In this document: piece by piece, positions 19,304-28,510 of the stretch
Layout of the letters: the number at the start of each line of letters is the position of its first letter
Numbering within the stretch: the stretch's first letter is position 1
Assembly: GCF_029081005.1 (NCBI RefSeq)
Contig: NZ_JAJQTQ010000002.1
Span: forward strand, 219,897 to 283,896
Length of the DNA: 64,000 nucleotides
Direction: 5' to 3'
From: Halomonas elongata
GTDB taxonomy: Bacteria; Pseudomonadota; Gammaproteobacteria; Pseudomonadales; Halomonadaceae
Translations under genes and position numbers: made by a program
Notes under the pieces: generated by a model
Database searches by the model: none
What the model was told of the DNA's origin: nothing
Seen by the model: the letters and a program-made list of their open reading frames with translations, nothing else

Positions 19304-19440
19304 ATGTCGGCTTCCTTTGGAGTTGTTGTCGTGTGATGCGTCGGGCAAGTAAGGACGGTCGGACCATCACGGACGTCAATGCATGGTTCCGGGCTGGCCG
19401 GATGGAGGTGAACGCTGGGCGTCGTGTTTGTTATTTGGGT

Positions 19441-19469
19441 AACATCGTGATGTTATTTTAATCACATCA
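19441..19469. promoter_or_regulatory. candidate DeoR operator in the tsx-deoR interval
   Basis: The divergent interval holds two overlapping inverted repeats: AACATC-GT-GATGTT at 19441-19454, and TGATGT (19448-19453) with ACATCA (19464-19469). It is the only A/T-rich stretch in the interval. DeoR-type regulators bind short palindromes in this position; assignment is by position and symmetry only. Confidence 0.5.
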
Positions 19470-19567
19470 AGGATCGCAACCCCAATGATCAACGGCGTGT
19501 ACACGGCGTGAAAGGACGCTTCGATGACGGCGATGTCGGGAGTTCCGGGATAACAAGAGGTGGCTGA

Positions 19568-20290
19568 GTGAACGAACGCAGTACGATAAGGCTGAGACGG
19601 CTTCAGGCGTCGCTGGCACAGGGGGGGAGTCTGCGCCTGGCCGAAGCGGCGATGCTTTGCGGTGTCTCGGAGATGACCATTCGCCGTGACCTGGCGGCAT
19701 CCGACGGCGCCCTGGTGCTGGTCGGCGGGTTGCTGATGCTTGCCGATGACCCACGTCACGCACCGGCGTATGACCTGGCCGTGCAGCGAGACCGCCATGC
19801 CCAGGTCAAGCGACGGCTCTGCGAACGGGCCATCGCGACCCTGGAAGAGGGTGACACCCTGTTCATCGACTGCGGGACGACACTGATGCCGCTGGCAGCC
19901 GGCCTGCCGTCCGACCTGTCGCTGACGGTGGTCACCTACGCCTTGAACGTGGCCGATGCCGTGAGCGCTCGTCCCGGCGTTCGGTTGTGGCTGCTGGGTG
20001 GTCTCTATCAGTCATCCTCGCGTTCCTTCGATGGTGACGACATGACGGCGACCATCGCGCGCCTGGGGATCAACAAGGCCTTTCTCTCGGCGGCGGGTGT
20101 GCACCCCGAAAAGGGCTTGAGCTGTTTCCATTTTCATGAGGTGGCGCCCAAGCAGGCCGCCATCGCCTCGGCGGAACATCGCGTGCTGGTGGTCGACCCG
20201 AGCAAGCGTGGCCTGGTTCGGCCGGCGCGCTTTGCAGGACTCGACGAGATCGACGAGGTCATCACCGAGGAGGCGAGTGTCGAGGTGTGA
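19568..20290 (+). CDS. deoR: DeoR-family transcriptional repressor
   Basis: A 240-residue DeoR-family regulator. The helix-turn-helix is at about 22-45 (LRLAEAAMLCGVSEMTIRRDL), then the sugar-phosphate sensing domain with DTLFIDCGTTLMPLA (about 96-110), and ASAEHRVLVVDPSKRG near the end. Translation starts at GTG 19568 with AAGAGGTGG upstream. Divergent placement from the tsx-nupC-deo operon supports control by deoxyribose-5-phosphate, as in E. coli DeoR; the ligand is inferred. Confidence 0.88.
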   Translation: MNERSTIRLRRLQASLAQGGSLRLAEAAMLCGVSEMTIRRDLAASDGALVLVGGLLMLADDPRHAPAYDLAVQRDRHAQVKRRLCERAIATLEEGDTLFIDCGTTLMPLAAGLPSDLSLTVVTYALNVADAVSARPGVRLWLLGGLYQSSSRSFDGDDMTATIARLGINKAFLSAAGVHPEKGLSCFHFHEVAPKQAAIASAEHRVLVVDPSKRGLVRPARFAGLDEIDEVITEEASVEV

Positions 20291-20573
20291 TCGCGTGCGA
20301 CAACCTGCGGCAAATCGCCTCTTCCCATTCTGACCTCGGACCCTCAGAATACGGGCCTCACGGCCGGAGCCTCCCGCCCGGCGATGTCGCAGCGAGTCGT
20401 CGCCGCGGGCTGCGTGCCGTGATTGTGCCCGAAGTACTCTCCACGACGGTCGCGCGTAGAGCTCCCCGCCAGAGCCTGCCAGCGACCCGCGCCGGAGAGC
20501 GCTTCGGCGCGTGCACCACCCGCTGACGTCAAGCGGGAATGCGTTCGCCGCCAAGCCCTGACGAGGTTGAAAC

Positions 20574-21572
20574 ATGAGAAGAAACCCCACCCTGCGCATG
20601 CTCGGCGTCTTGCTGCTGCTATCGCTGCCACTGCTGTTGGCGGGCTGCAGTTCGGCGCTGCTGGATCCCAAGGGACAGGTAGGTGAGGAGCAACGTACCC
20701 TCATCCTGACATCCTTGGCCCTGATGCAGATCGTCGTCATTCCGGTCATCGTGATGACGCTGCTGTTCGCCTGGCGTTATCGCCGCAGCAATCGGGATGC
20801 CACCTACACTCCCGACTGGTCCCACTCCAACAAGATCGAGGCCGTGGTCTGGTTCATTCCCATGGTCATCATCGTCTTCCTGGCGATCCTGACCTGGTAC
20901 ACCTCGCACAGTCTTGATCCGCACAAGTCCATCGAGCCGACCGAGAACCAGCAGGAGCCGATGGAAATCCAGGCGGTCTCGCTGGATTGGAAATGGTTGT
21001 TCATCTATCCGGAGCAGGGCATCGCCACCGTCAATGAACTGGCCTTCCCCGAGGACACCCCGGTGCGTTTCCGGGTCACCTCCGGTTCGGTGATGAACGC
21101 CTTCTTCATCCCGCGTCTGGGCAGCCAGATCTATGCCATGGCCGGCATGGACAACGACGTTCATTTGATCGCCGATGATCCGGGCGTCTATCCCGGTCGC
21201 TCCACCAACTACAGCGGTGCGGGCTTCTCGGAAATGACCTTCGACGCCCATGTGGGATCTCGGCAGGAGTTCGATGCCTGGGTCGAGCAGGTGCGTGAAT
21301 CCTCCAAGTCCCTGACCTTCCCCGAGGAATACTATGCGCTGGCCGCGCCCAGCGAGGACAACGAGATCCAGTATTTCTCCGAGGTATCCCCGTCTCTCTA
21401 CGAGAGCATCATCAAGAGCTTCCTGGCTGGCGGTGACCACGAGGAACGTATGACTGCATTCGCCGACCGCTACGCCGCAGGTTTCGGTCACGGTGCGGCC
21501 CACGATGACGACGGTCACGGCGAATCGACCGGCTCTCACGGCGAGTCCATGAGCTCGGAGGCAGCGGAGTAA
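20574..21572 (+). CDS. cyoA: cytochrome bo3 ubiquinol oxidase subunit II
   Basis: A 332-residue lipoprotein subunit. The lipobox LLLAGC places the lipidated Cys at 25; two membrane helices follow (about 44-64 and 88-108) and then a cupredoxin domain without the Cu-A cysteines, as expected for a quinol oxidase. QAVSLDWKWLFIYPEQGIAT (about 133-152) is typical CyoA. A His/Asp/Ser-rich tail ends the protein. GAGG precedes ATG. First gene of cyoABCDE; the 283-bp gap after deoR holds no clear gene. Confidence 0.96.
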   Translation: MRRNPTLRMLGVLLLLSLPLLLAGCSSALLDPKGQVGEEQRTLILTSLALMQIVVIPVIVMTLLFAWRYRRSNRDATYTPDWSHSNKIEAVVWFIPMVIIVFLAILTWYTSHSLDPHKSIEPTENQQEPMEIQAVSLDWKWLFIYPEQGIATVNELAFPEDTPVRFRVTSGSVMNAFFIPRLGSQIYAMAGMDNDVHLIADDPGVYPGRSTNYSGAGFSEMTFDAHVGSRQEFDAWVEQVRESSKSLTFPEEYYALAAPSEDNEIQYFSEVSPSLYESIIKSFLAGGDHEERMTAFADRYAAGFGHGAAHDDDGHGESTGSHGESMSSEAAE

Positions 21573-21575
21573 ATT

Positions 21576-23558
21576 ATGTTCGGAAAACTCAGTCTAGAGG
21601 CGATCCCGACGCACGACCCCATCATCATGACGACCATCACGGCTATCGTCATCGGTGGACTCGCGCTGGTGGCCGCCATCACCTACTTCAAGAAGTGGGG
21701 CTACCTGTGGAGCGAATGGATTACCTCCATCGACCATAAGAAGCTCGGCATCATGTATTTCCTCGTGGCACTGGTGATGCTGCTGCGCGGCTTCGCCGAT
21801 GCCATCATGATGCGCTCCCAGCTGGCCATGGCGTCGGCCGGCGCCGAGGGCTTCCTGCCGCCCTCGCACTATGATCAGATCTTCACCGCCCACGGCGTGA
21901 TCATGATCTTCTTCGTGGCCATGCCCATGGTCATCGGCCTGATGAACCTGGTGGTGCCGCTGCAGATCGGCGCGCGTGACGTGGCCTTCCCGTTCCTGAA
22001 CAACCTGAGCTTCTGGCTGTTCGTGGCGGGCGTGGTCCTGGTTAACGTGTCGCTCTTCGCCGGCGAGTTCGCCAAGACTGGCTGGCTGGCCTATGCGCCA
22101 TTATCGGGGCTCGATTACAGTCCAGGGGTCGGGGTGGATTACTGGATATGGGCGTTGCAGATATCGGGTATCGGCACGACCCTGACCGGTATCAACTTCT
22201 TCGTCACTATCCTGAAGATGCGCACCAAGGGCATGACCCTGTTCCGCATGCCCATCTTCACCTGGACCTCGCTGTGCGCGAACGTCCTGATCATCGCTTC
22301 TTTCCCGATCCTGACCGCGACCATCGCGTTGCTGACACTCGATCGTTACCTGGGGATGCACTTCTTCACGAACGATTTCGGCGGCAACATGATGATGTAC
22401 GTCAACCTCATCTGGGCTTGGGGCCATCCCGAGGTTTACATCCTCATCCTGCCGGCGTTCGGTGTCTTCTCCGAGGTTATCTCGACTTTCGCGCGCAAGC
22501 GTCTGTTCGGGTACGGCACGATGGTCTGGGCCACGGTGGCGATCACTATCCTGTCGTTCATCGTCTGGCTGCACCACTTCTTCACCATGGGGGCGGGTGC
22601 CAACGTCAATGCCTTCTTCGGCATCATGACGATGATCATCGCCATTCCAACCGGGGTGAAGATCTTCAACTGGTTGTTCACCATGTTCCGCGGCCGTCTC
22701 GAGTTCACCTCGCCGGTACTGTGGACCCTGGGCTTCATCATTACCTTCACCCTGGGTGGCATGACCGGCGTGATGCTGGCGGTGCCGGCGGCCAACTTCG
22801 TGCTGCACAACAGCCTGTTCGTCATTGCCCACTTCCACAACGTCATCATCGGCGGCGTGGTGTTCGGCATGCTGGCGGGTCTGACCTTCTGGTTCCCGAA
22901 GGCCTTCGGCTTCACCCTCGACGAGAAGTGGGGTAAGCGCTCCTTCTGGTGCTGGATCATCGGCTTTTACATGGCCTTCATGCCGCTGTACGTGCTGGCC
23001 TTCTTCGGTGCCGTGCGTCGCATGCAGTCCTATGAAAACGGCGACTGGCAGCCGCTGATGATCGTGGCCTGGGTCGGTGCGCTGATCATCGCCGCCGGTA
23101 TCGCCTGCACGGTGATCCAGTTCATCGTCAGCATCCGTGATCGCAAGAAGAATCAGGATGTCACCGGTGATCCCTGGGGCGGTCGGACGCTGGAGTGGTC
23201 CACTTCCTCGCCGGCGCCGTTCTATAACTTCGCGCACCTACCCGAAGTGAACGACATCGATGGCTTCTGGGACCAGAAACAGCGCAATGGTGGCGAGGCG
23301 CCGCTCTCCAAGCCGCCGTACCAGGACATCCATATGCCCAAGAACACCTGGGAAGGACCGATCATCGCGCTGTTCGCGACGGTCGCCGGCTTTGCCCTGG
23401 TGTGGCACATCTGGTGGCTGGCCATCGTCGGTGGCGTCGCAACGTTCGCGACCTTCATGGCGCGGGTCTTCAGGGAGGACGTCGATTATTACGTCCCTGC
23501 CGCCGAAGTGGAGCGCATCGAGCGTGAGCACCAACAACGTGTGGAGATGCAGGCGTAA
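21576..23558 (+). CDS. cyoB: cytochrome bo3 ubiquinol oxidase subunit I
   Basis: A 660-residue haem-copper oxidase core with about 15 membrane helices. The Cu-B His and cross-linked Tyr are in [11 protein letters not shown] (about 281-291), the further Cu-B His pair in WLHHFFTMG, and the haem ligands in [14 protein letters not shown] (about 411-424). It reduces oxygen to water and pumps protons in the inner membrane. It starts three bases after cyoA. Confidence 0.98.
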   Translation: MFGKLSLEAIPTHDPIIMTTITAIVIGGLALVAAITYFKKWGYLWSEWITSIDHKKLGIMYFLVALVMLLRGFADAIMMRSQLAMASAGAEGFLPPSHYDQIFTAHGVIMIFFVAMPMVIGLMNLVVPLQIGARDVAFPFLNNLSFWLFVAGVVLVNVSLFAGEFAKTGWLAYAPLSGLDYSPGVGVDYWIWALQISGIGTTLTGINFFVTILKMRTKGMTLFRMPIFTWTSLCANVLIIASFPILTATIALLTLDRYLGMHFFTNDFGGNMMMYVNLIWAWGHPEVYILILPAFGVFSEVISTFARKRLFGYGTMVWATVAITILSFIVWLHHFFTMGAGANVNAFFGIMTMIIAIPTGVKIFNWLFTMFRGRLEFTSPVLWTLGFIITFTLGGMTGVMLAVPAANFVLHNSLFVIAHFHNVIIGGVVFGMLAGLTFWFPKAFGFTLDEKWGKRSFWCWIIGFYMAFMPLYVLAFFGAVRRMQSYENGDWQPLMIVAWVGALIIAAGIACTVIQFIVSIRDRKKNQDVTGDPWGGRTLEWSTSSPAPFYNFAHLPEVNDIDGFWDQKQRNGGEAPLSKPPYQDIHMPKNTWEGPIIALFATVAGFALVWHIWWLAIVGGVATFATFMARVFREDVDYYVPAAEVERIEREHQQRVEMQA

Positions 23559-23560
23559 TC

Positions 23561-24187
23561 ATGGCAACCGACACTCTAAGCAACCACGAGGGTCATGCCC
23601 ACGGGCATGACCACCACGACGATCATCACGATACGGCGGGCACCAAGGTCTTCGGCTTCTGGGTCTACCTGATGAGCGACCTGGTGATCTTCGGGTCACT
23701 GTTTGCCACCTATGCCGTGCTCCTCCGGGGCACGGCCGGGGGCCCGTCGGGCGCGGATATCTTCGAACTTCCGCTGATCCTGATCAGTACCTTCCTGCTG
23801 CTGGTGAGTAGTTTCACCTATGGCATGGCGGTGCTGGCGATGAATGCCGACCGGGTCAACCAGGTCAAGGCCTGGCTGGCCGTCACCTTCCTGCTCGGGG
23901 CAGGCTTCATCGGGCTGGAGCTGTATGAGTTCCAGCACCTGATCCACCTCGGCTTTGGACCGGATCGCAGTGCCTTCCTGTCGGCGTTCTTCACGCTGGT
24001 GGGGACCCACGGCCTGCACGTGATCTTCGGTCTGATCTGGATCCTGGTGATGCTGGTCCAGCTGCAGCAGAAGGGCCTGACCGAGATGACGCGGCCGCGG
24101 ATCATGTGCCTGAGCCTGTTCTGGCACTTCCTGGATATCGTCTGGATCTGCGTCTTTTCCTTCGTCTATCTGATGGGAGTCCTTTGA
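23561..24187 (+). CDS. cyoC: cytochrome bo3 ubiquinol oxidase subunit III
   Basis: A 208-residue five-helix subunit III. The N-terminus is His-rich ([17 protein letters not shown], about 6-22), followed by [21 protein letters not shown] and the family's [13 protein letters not shown] (about 148-160). It stabilises the oxidase core. Two bases separate it from cyoB. Confidence 0.97.
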   Translation: MATDTLSNHEGHAHGHDHHDDHHDTAGTKVFGFWVYLMSDLVIFGSLFATYAVLLRGTAGGPSGADIFELPLILISTFLLLVSSFTYGMAVLAMNADRVNQVKAWLAVTFLLGAGFIGLELYEFQHLIHLGFGPDRSAFLSAFFTLVGTHGLHVIFGLIWILVMLVQLQQKGLTEMTRPRIMCLSLFWHFLDIVWICVFSFVYLMGVL

Positions 24188-24188
24188 T

Positions 24189-24518
24189 ATGAGCGGACAC
24201 GCCTCTCACGAAGAGCACAGTCACGGTAGCGTCAAGTCCTACGTTGTGGGGCTGATCCTGTCCATCGTATTGACCATCATTCCCTTCGGGGTCGTGATGA
24301 CCGGCTCCTTCGGTACGCCTGCCACGGTGCTGATCATCGTGGCCACGGCGGTGGCGCAGGTGCTGGTGCAGTTGATCCTGTTCATGCACATGAACACCAA
24401 GGCGGACGAAGGCTGGAACTTCATGTCGTTCGTGTTCACCGTGTCGATCCTGGTCCTGGTCATCGGAGGTTCGCTGTGGATCATGCATCATCTGCATCTC
24501 AACATGATGATCGGTTGA
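24189..24518 (+). CDS. cyoD: cytochrome bo3 ubiquinol oxidase subunit IV
   Basis: A 109-residue three-helix protein. [17 protein letters not shown], the [22 protein letters not shown] segment, and the final helix ending in [10 protein letters not shown] match CyoD, which helps assemble the oxidase. It follows cyoC by one base. Confidence 0.96.
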   Translation: MSGHASHEEHSHGSVKSYVVGLILSIVLTIIPFGVVMTGSFGTPATVLIIVATAVAQVLVQLILFMHMNTKADEGWNFMSFVFTVSILVLVIGGSLWIMHHLHLNMMIG

Positions 24519-24532
24519 CCCCGGCGGCCAGG

Positions 24533-25420
24533 ATGCGAAAGGACTATCTCACCATCACCAAGCCGGGCATCATCGGCGGCAACGTGATCGCGGTACTGGG
24601 CGGCTTTTTCCTGGCCGCCCGGGGCGATGTCGATCCCTGGTTGCTGATCGCCACGGTGGTCGGCCTGGCATTGGTGATCGCCTCCGGGTGCGCGTTCAAC
24701 AACGTCATCGATCGCGATATCGATGCGATGATGGAACGCACTCGAACACGCCCCCTGGTACAGGGACGTGTTACTCCTGCCGCGACCCTGCGTTTCGCGA
24801 CCTTGCTCGGGATCGCGGGGTTCGCCCTGCTGGCACTGTTCACCAACTGGGTGACGGTGGGGCTCGCGGCATTCGGTTTTGCGATCTATGTCGGGGTCTA
24901 CAGCCTCTACATGAAGCGTCAATCGGAGTACGGCACCCTGGTGGGCAGCCTCTCCGGCGCCATGCCGCCGGTGGTGGGGTACTGCGCCGTGACCGGGCAT
25001 TTCGACACCGGTGCGCTGACACTGCTGGTGATCTTCTGCCTGTGGCAGATGCCGCATTCCTATGCCATCGCCATCTTTCGGTTGAAGGATTACCAGGCGG
25101 CCCGGATTCCGGTATTGCCGGTGGTCAGGGGTATCAGGACCGCCAAGCACTATATCCTCGGCTATATCCTGGCCTTCGTCCTCGCTTCCCTGGCGTTGAG
25201 CGTGGCGGGATATGCGGGCCCGGGCTATTTCATCGTTGCCCTGGTGATGGGGATCTACTGGCTGTATCTCGCCATGCAGGGCTATCGCGTGCATGACGAG
25301 GAACGCTGGGCGAAGCGCGTCTTTGCCTTCTCGATCATCACCATCACGGCCCTGAGCCTGATGATGTCGGTGGACGCCAGTCTGCCGCCGGCGACCCCCC
25401 TGTGGACCGCGCTTAACTGA
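24533..25420 (+). CDS. cyoE: protohaem IX farnesyltransferase (haem O synthase)
   Basis: About 295 residues, eight to nine membrane helices of the UbiA superfamily. The prenyl-diphosphate motif [19 protein letters not shown] (about 62-80) and the second loop [28 protein letters not shown] (in two runs, about 120-147) are present. It farnesylates haem B to haem O for CyoB. ATG 24533 matches the CyoE start ([13 protein letters not shown]); a TTG at 24515 overlapping the cyoD stop, or the ATG at 24476, would add residues without family similarity. Confidence 0.94.
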   Translation: MRKDYLTITKPGIIGGNVIAVLGGFFLAARGDVDPWLLIATVVGLALVIASGCAFNNVIDRDIDAMMERTRTRPLVQGRVTPAATLRFATLLGIAGFALLALFTNWVTVGLAAFGFAIYVGVYSLYMKRQSEYGTLVGSLSGAMPPVVGYCAVTGHFDTGALTLLVIFCLWQMPHSYAIAIFRLKDYQAARIPVLPVVRGIRTAKHYILGYILAFVLASLALSVAGYAGPGYFIVALVMGIYWLYLAMQGYRVHDEERWAKRVFAFSIITITALSLMMSVDASLPPATPLWTALN

Positions 25421-25432
25421 TCCTGCCTGTAC

Positions 25433-25455
25433 ATCCGGGGGCAAATCCCCCGGAT
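25433..25455 (+). terminator. terminator of the cyo operon
   Basis: A 9-bp stem, ATCCGGGGG (25433-25441) with CCCCCGGAT (25447-25455) and a 5-nt loop, followed by TCCT. It lies 12 nt after the cyoE stop. Confidence 0.75.
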
Positions 25456-25537
25456 TCCTGCCTATACTGCAAGTCGACAGAACCACGCAAAGGACCGACG
25501 GGCCAGTCCCGGTCCGTCTCCGGCAGGAGGTAGCGCT

Positions 25538-26143
25538 ATGTTGACACATGTATGGGGTCTGCTCGCCCACCCGAATCGCGAGTGGAAACAGATCAAGGAA
25601 GAGCGCGAGACGCTCACCCACCTCTACGAACACCATGTCCTGTTGCTGGCGGCCATCCCGGTCGTCTGTTCCTACATCGGCACCACACAGGTCGGCTGGA
25701 GTCTGGGAGGCGGTACCACCATACAACTGAGTTATCTGGATGCCCTGGGGGCCGGGGTCGTCTTCTATCTGGTGATCCTGGCGGCGGTCTATGCGGTCGG
25801 CAAGGTCATCCGCTACATGGCCAAACGCTATACGAGTCCCCCGAGCCAGAGCCAGTGCATTGTCTTCGCCGGTTATGTCGCCACTCCGATGTTCCTGAGC
25901 GGCATCGTGGCGGTCTATCCGCTGATCTGGTTGTGCCTGCTGGCCGGTGTCATCGGCCTTTGCTACACCGCCTATCTGCTCTATCTCGGCATTCCCGGCT
26001 TCCTCAACATCAGCAAGGAGGAGGGGTTCATTGTCTCCAGCACGACTCTGGCCTTCGGCGTCCTGATCCTCGAGGCCCTGCTCGGGATGACGGTACTGTT
26101 GTGGGGGTATGGCGAGCGCATCATTCTGTCACTGCTGGGTTGA
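25538..26143 (+). CDS. Yip1-family inner membrane protein
   Basis: A 201-residue protein with five predicted helices after a soluble start, HVWGLLAHPNREWKQIKEERE (in two runs), which is the usual opening of bacterial Yip1/DUF1282 proteins. A SPPSQSQCIVFAGYVATPMFL segment (about 100-120) fits the family. Function is not established. GGAGG precedes ATG. It stands alone between two hairpins. Confidence 0.8.
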   Translation: MLTHVWGLLAHPNREWKQIKEERETLTHLYEHHVLLLAAIPVVCSYIGTTQVGWSLGGGTTIQLSYLDALGAGVVFYLVILAAVYAVGKVIRYMAKRYTSPPSQSQCIVFAGYVATPMFLSGIVAVYPLIWLCLLAGVIGLCYTAYLLYLGIPGFLNISKEEGFIVSSTTLAFGVLILEALLGMTVLLWGYGERIILSLLG

Positions 26144-26170
26144 TCGGACCCGGTTTCGCGAGTCCTGAAA

Positions 26171-26204
26171 CACGAACGGGTGGCCAGGAGGCCGCCCGTT
26201 CGTG
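26171..26204. terminator. bidirectional hairpin after the Yip1 gene
   Basis: A 15-nt stem with one wobble: CACGAACGGGTGGCC (26171-26185) with GGCCGCCCGTTCGTG (26190-26204) and an AGGA loop. It lies between convergent genes, 28 nt from the Yip1 stop and 24 nt from the aminotransferase stop. Confidence 0.75.
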
Positions 26205-26227
26205 TTAGAGCATGACGCCCGGGGAGA

Positions 26228-27367
26228 TCAGTCGTTCGGCTGATGCTCGACGTTCGTCAGGGCTCGCTCCAGTTGCTCGACGCTGCGCTCGACATTGTGC
26301 AGCTTGTCGAGGCCGAACAGGCCGATGCGAAAGGCCTGGAAGTCTTCACCCTCGTCGCACATCAAGGGGACACCGGCCGCAACCTGGACGCCGGCATCGG
26401 CGAACCTGGCGGCGATGCCGGCGTCGTCGGTATAGCTCACCACCACGCCGGGCGCCTCAAAGCCGGGTGCCGCGACACTCTTGAAGCCGTGCTCGGCGAG
26501 CATCTCGCGTACGCGGCGACCGAGCTCGAACTGCTCGTCGCGGACCTTGTCGAGGCCATAGGCCTCGGTCTCGGCCATGACATCGCGCAACTGGCGCAGC
26601 CCATCGGTCGGAAGGGTGGCGTGATAGGCATGGCCGCCCGCTTCGTAGGTCTCCATGATCGACAGCCACTTGCGCAAGTCGCAGGCAAAGCTCGAACTCG
26701 TCGTCTCGTCGATGATCTCCCGTGCCAGACGAGAGAGCATGACCATGCCGCAGCAGGGGGCGCCGCTCCAGCCCTTCTGCGGGGCACTGATCAGCACATC
26801 GACGCCGATATCCAGCATGTCGACCCAGGCGGTACCGGAGGCGATGCAGTCCAGCACGAACAGGCCGTTCTCTTCGTGGATCGCTTCGGCGATGCGCCGC
26901 ATGTACTCGTCGGGCAGCATCATTCCCGAGGCGGTCTCGACGTGGGGCGCGAACACCAGGTCGGGTTGCTGGTCGTGGATCGCTTCGACTACGTCATCGA
27001 TATCGGGCGGTGCGAAAGGGGAAGTCGGATCTTCGTCGTCCTGCCGCCGGGCCTTGCGTACGTTGAGCTCGGAGGGGATCCGGCCCATCTCGAGAATCTG
27101 GCTCCAACGGTAGCTGAACCAGCCATTGCGGATCACCAGGCAACGTCGATCGGTAGCGAACTGGCGGGCCACTGCCTCCATGCCGAAGGTGCCACTACCG
27201 GGGACGATGACCGCAGAGTGAGCGCGATAGACACGCTTCAGGGTAATGGAGATATCGCGCATCACCTCCTGGAAATTCTGCGACATGTGGTTGAGGGCGC
27301 GATCGGTGTAGACCACCGAGTATTCGAGCAGTCCATCGGGGTCGACATCGGGTAGCAAGCCGGCCAT
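26228..27367 (-). CDS. class V PLP-dependent aminotransferase (AGXT/PhnW-like), sulfonate cluster
   Basis: A 379-residue fold-type I aminotransferase of the alanine-glyoxylate/2-aminoethylphosphonate family. PGSGTFGMEAVARQ (about 56-69) binds phosphate of PLP, DCIASGTAWVDMLDIGVD carries the cofactor Asp, and the Schiff-base Lys lies in SAPQKGWSGAP (about 193-203). Its position beside xsc suggests that it makes or uses sulfoacetaldehyde, for example by transaminating taurine. Classical taurine:pyruvate aminotransferase is a class III enzyme, so this would be a different route. AGGGAGA precedes ATG 27367. The family is sure, the substrate is inference. Confidence 0.85.
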   Translation of the reverse strand: MAGLLPDVDPDGLLEYSVVYTDRALNHMSQNFQEVMRDISITLKRVYRAHSAVIVPGSGTFGMEAVARQFATDRRCLVIRNGWFSYRWSQILEMGRIPSELNVRKARRQDDEDPTSPFAPPDIDDVVEAIHDQQPDLVFAPHVETASGMMLPDEYMRRIAEAIHEENGLFVLDCIASGTAWVDMLDIGVDVLISAPQKGWSGAPCCGMVMLSRLAREIIDETTSSSFACDLRKWLSIMETYEAGGHAYHATLPTDGLRQLRDVMAETEAYGLDKVRDEQFELGRRVREMLAEHGFKSVAAPGFEAPGVVVSYTDDAGIAARFADAGVQVAAGVPLMCDEGEDFQAFRIGLFGLDKLHNVERSVEQLERALTNVEHQPND

Positions 27368-27494
27368 TAAAGTCTCCCTATGCTGGTACGGGCATTATGC
27401 ATGGCTCAGAGGATATGCCGAATCTTTCTCTCGAGCCAGGGGGCGCGCCCCGAGGAAGGTGCGATCAGGTGTATAGACACTGCTCCCTGCTGCC

Positions 27495-28316
27495 TCAGTT
27501 ATCCGATGAGGCAAGCTCGGTCGTGTCCGACAGGGCTTCGAGATTGATATGGGCGATCGCCTCGGCCGCTCGTTGCAGGGCCGGCAGGCAAGCCAGCGCC
27601 TTGTCGCGGTCCATGCGCATCACCGGGGCCTGGATCGCCAGTCCCGTGTTCGACAGTCCTTCCCGGTTGGGTGCCAGGACGGCGATGCACAGCAGGCCGG
27701 ACAGAAACTCCTCATCGTCGAAGGCATATCCCTGGCGCCGCACGGCTTCGATCTCGGCTTCGAGAGCCTCGGGGTCGGTCAGCGTATTACGGGTGAACGC
27801 ATTCAATGGCATCTGGTTCAGCAGCCGGCGGCGCTGGGCGGGTGCCATCTGGGCCAGAAACAGCTTGCCACTGGCCGAGCAGTGTACCGGCACGCGCGAG
27901 CCAGGGTGCAGGTAGAAGCGCAACGGCGCCGATGTCTCCACCCGATCGAGATACAGCACCTCGCCACCGGAGAGCGCCGTGATATTGCAGCTTTCGCCGA
28001 CTTCTTCGACGAGCTCGGCCAATATCGCATGGCGTGCTCCCTGGATCGTGTCATTGAGGAGCAGGGTCTCGGCCAACCGCCGTAATCGGTTGCCCTTGCT
28101 GTAATGCCGTCCATCGGCCTCGCGCTGCAGCATGCCTGATGACTCGAGCTGCTGGAGCATGCGATGGAGAGTGGGTTTCGGCAGGCCGGTTTCATCGACC
28201 ATCCCCTGCAGGGTGAAAAATTGATCCTTTCTCGCGATGACCTCCAGCAGTGCCAGCAGACGCTGCGCCGGCGTATCGCCCTCGAGGCGGGTCATGTCGG
28301 TTCGATTGGTGGTCAT
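27495..28316 (-). CDS. IclR-family regulator, divergent from xsc
   Basis: A 273-residue IclR-family protein. The N-terminal winged helix is at about 15-75 (RLLALLEVIARKDQFFTLQ, then MVDETGLPKPTLHRML) and the effector domain follows, with VHCSASGKLFLAQM (about 139-152) and ending in a NTGLAIQAPV strand. AAAGGAG precedes ATG 28316. Being divergent from xsc, with the aminotransferase downstream, it is the prime candidate to bind the inverted repeats at 28337-28448. Ligand unknown; sulfoacetaldehyde or taurine are reasonable guesses. Confidence 0.9.
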   Translation of the reverse strand: MTTNRTDMTRLEGDTPAQRLLALLEVIARKDQFFTLQGMVDETGLPKPTLHRMLQQLESSGMLQREADGRHYSKGNRLRRLAETLLLNDTIQGARHAILAELVEEVGESCNITALSGGEVLYLDRVETSAPLRFYLHPGSRVPVHCSASGKLFLAQMAPAQRRRLLNQMPLNAFTRNTLTDPEALEAEIEAVRRQGYAFDDEEFLSGLLCIAVLAPNREGLSNTGLAIQAPVMRMDRDKALACLPALQRAAEAIAHINLEALSDTTELASSDN

Positions 28317-28336
28317 GGTCAGCTCTCCTTTGCTAC

Positions 28337-28348
28337 CAAGGTACCTTG
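28337..28348. promoter_or_regulatory. 12-bp palindrome in the xsc-iclR interval
   Basis: CAAGGTACCTTG is a perfect palindrome directly abutting the 37-bp element that follows. It lies 21 bp before the IclR start codon on the other strand. Possible autoregulatory site; inference only. Confidence 0.45.
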
Positions 28349-28385
28349 TTCCTTAAAAGAGATCAATTTGTACCGTTTTACGGAA
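28349..28385. promoter_or_regulatory. shared 37-bp inverted-repeat operator, xsc copy
   Basis: Arms TTCCTTAAAA (28349-28358) and TTTTACGGAA (28376-28385) are inverted repeats with one mismatch, separated by 17 bp that include GTACCG. The same architecture, with 28 of 37 bases identical, recurs at 35856-35892. This points to one regulator controlling xsc and the CobS-like/FAD-oxidase divergent pair. Confidence 0.75.
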
Positions 28386-28425
28386 TATATGTTGACGAGG
28401 GTCATCGGTGGCGCTACTTTGTTGG

Positions 28426-28448
28426 AAAGTTCCATATATCGGAACTTT
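28426..28448. promoter_or_regulatory. inverted repeat before xsc
   Basis: AAAGTTCC (28426-28433) and GGAACTTT (28441-28448) form a perfect 8-bp inverted repeat with a 7-bp spacer, 62 bp before the xsc ATG. A TTGACG at 28392-28397 upstream could be the -35 element, which would place this repeat at or just after the transcription start, the position of a repressor site. Confidence 0.55.
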
Positions 28449-28510
28449 TCATATCATAAATCGGTTTTCGGCTGGCTGGACCATCCAGAATGCTTCCGAG
28501 GAGGACTTCC

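Noticed and set aside
19447..19466. Possible CRP site (GTGA ... TCAC) upstream of tsx
   Set aside because: The half-sites are 11 bp apart, not the 6 bp that CRP requires.
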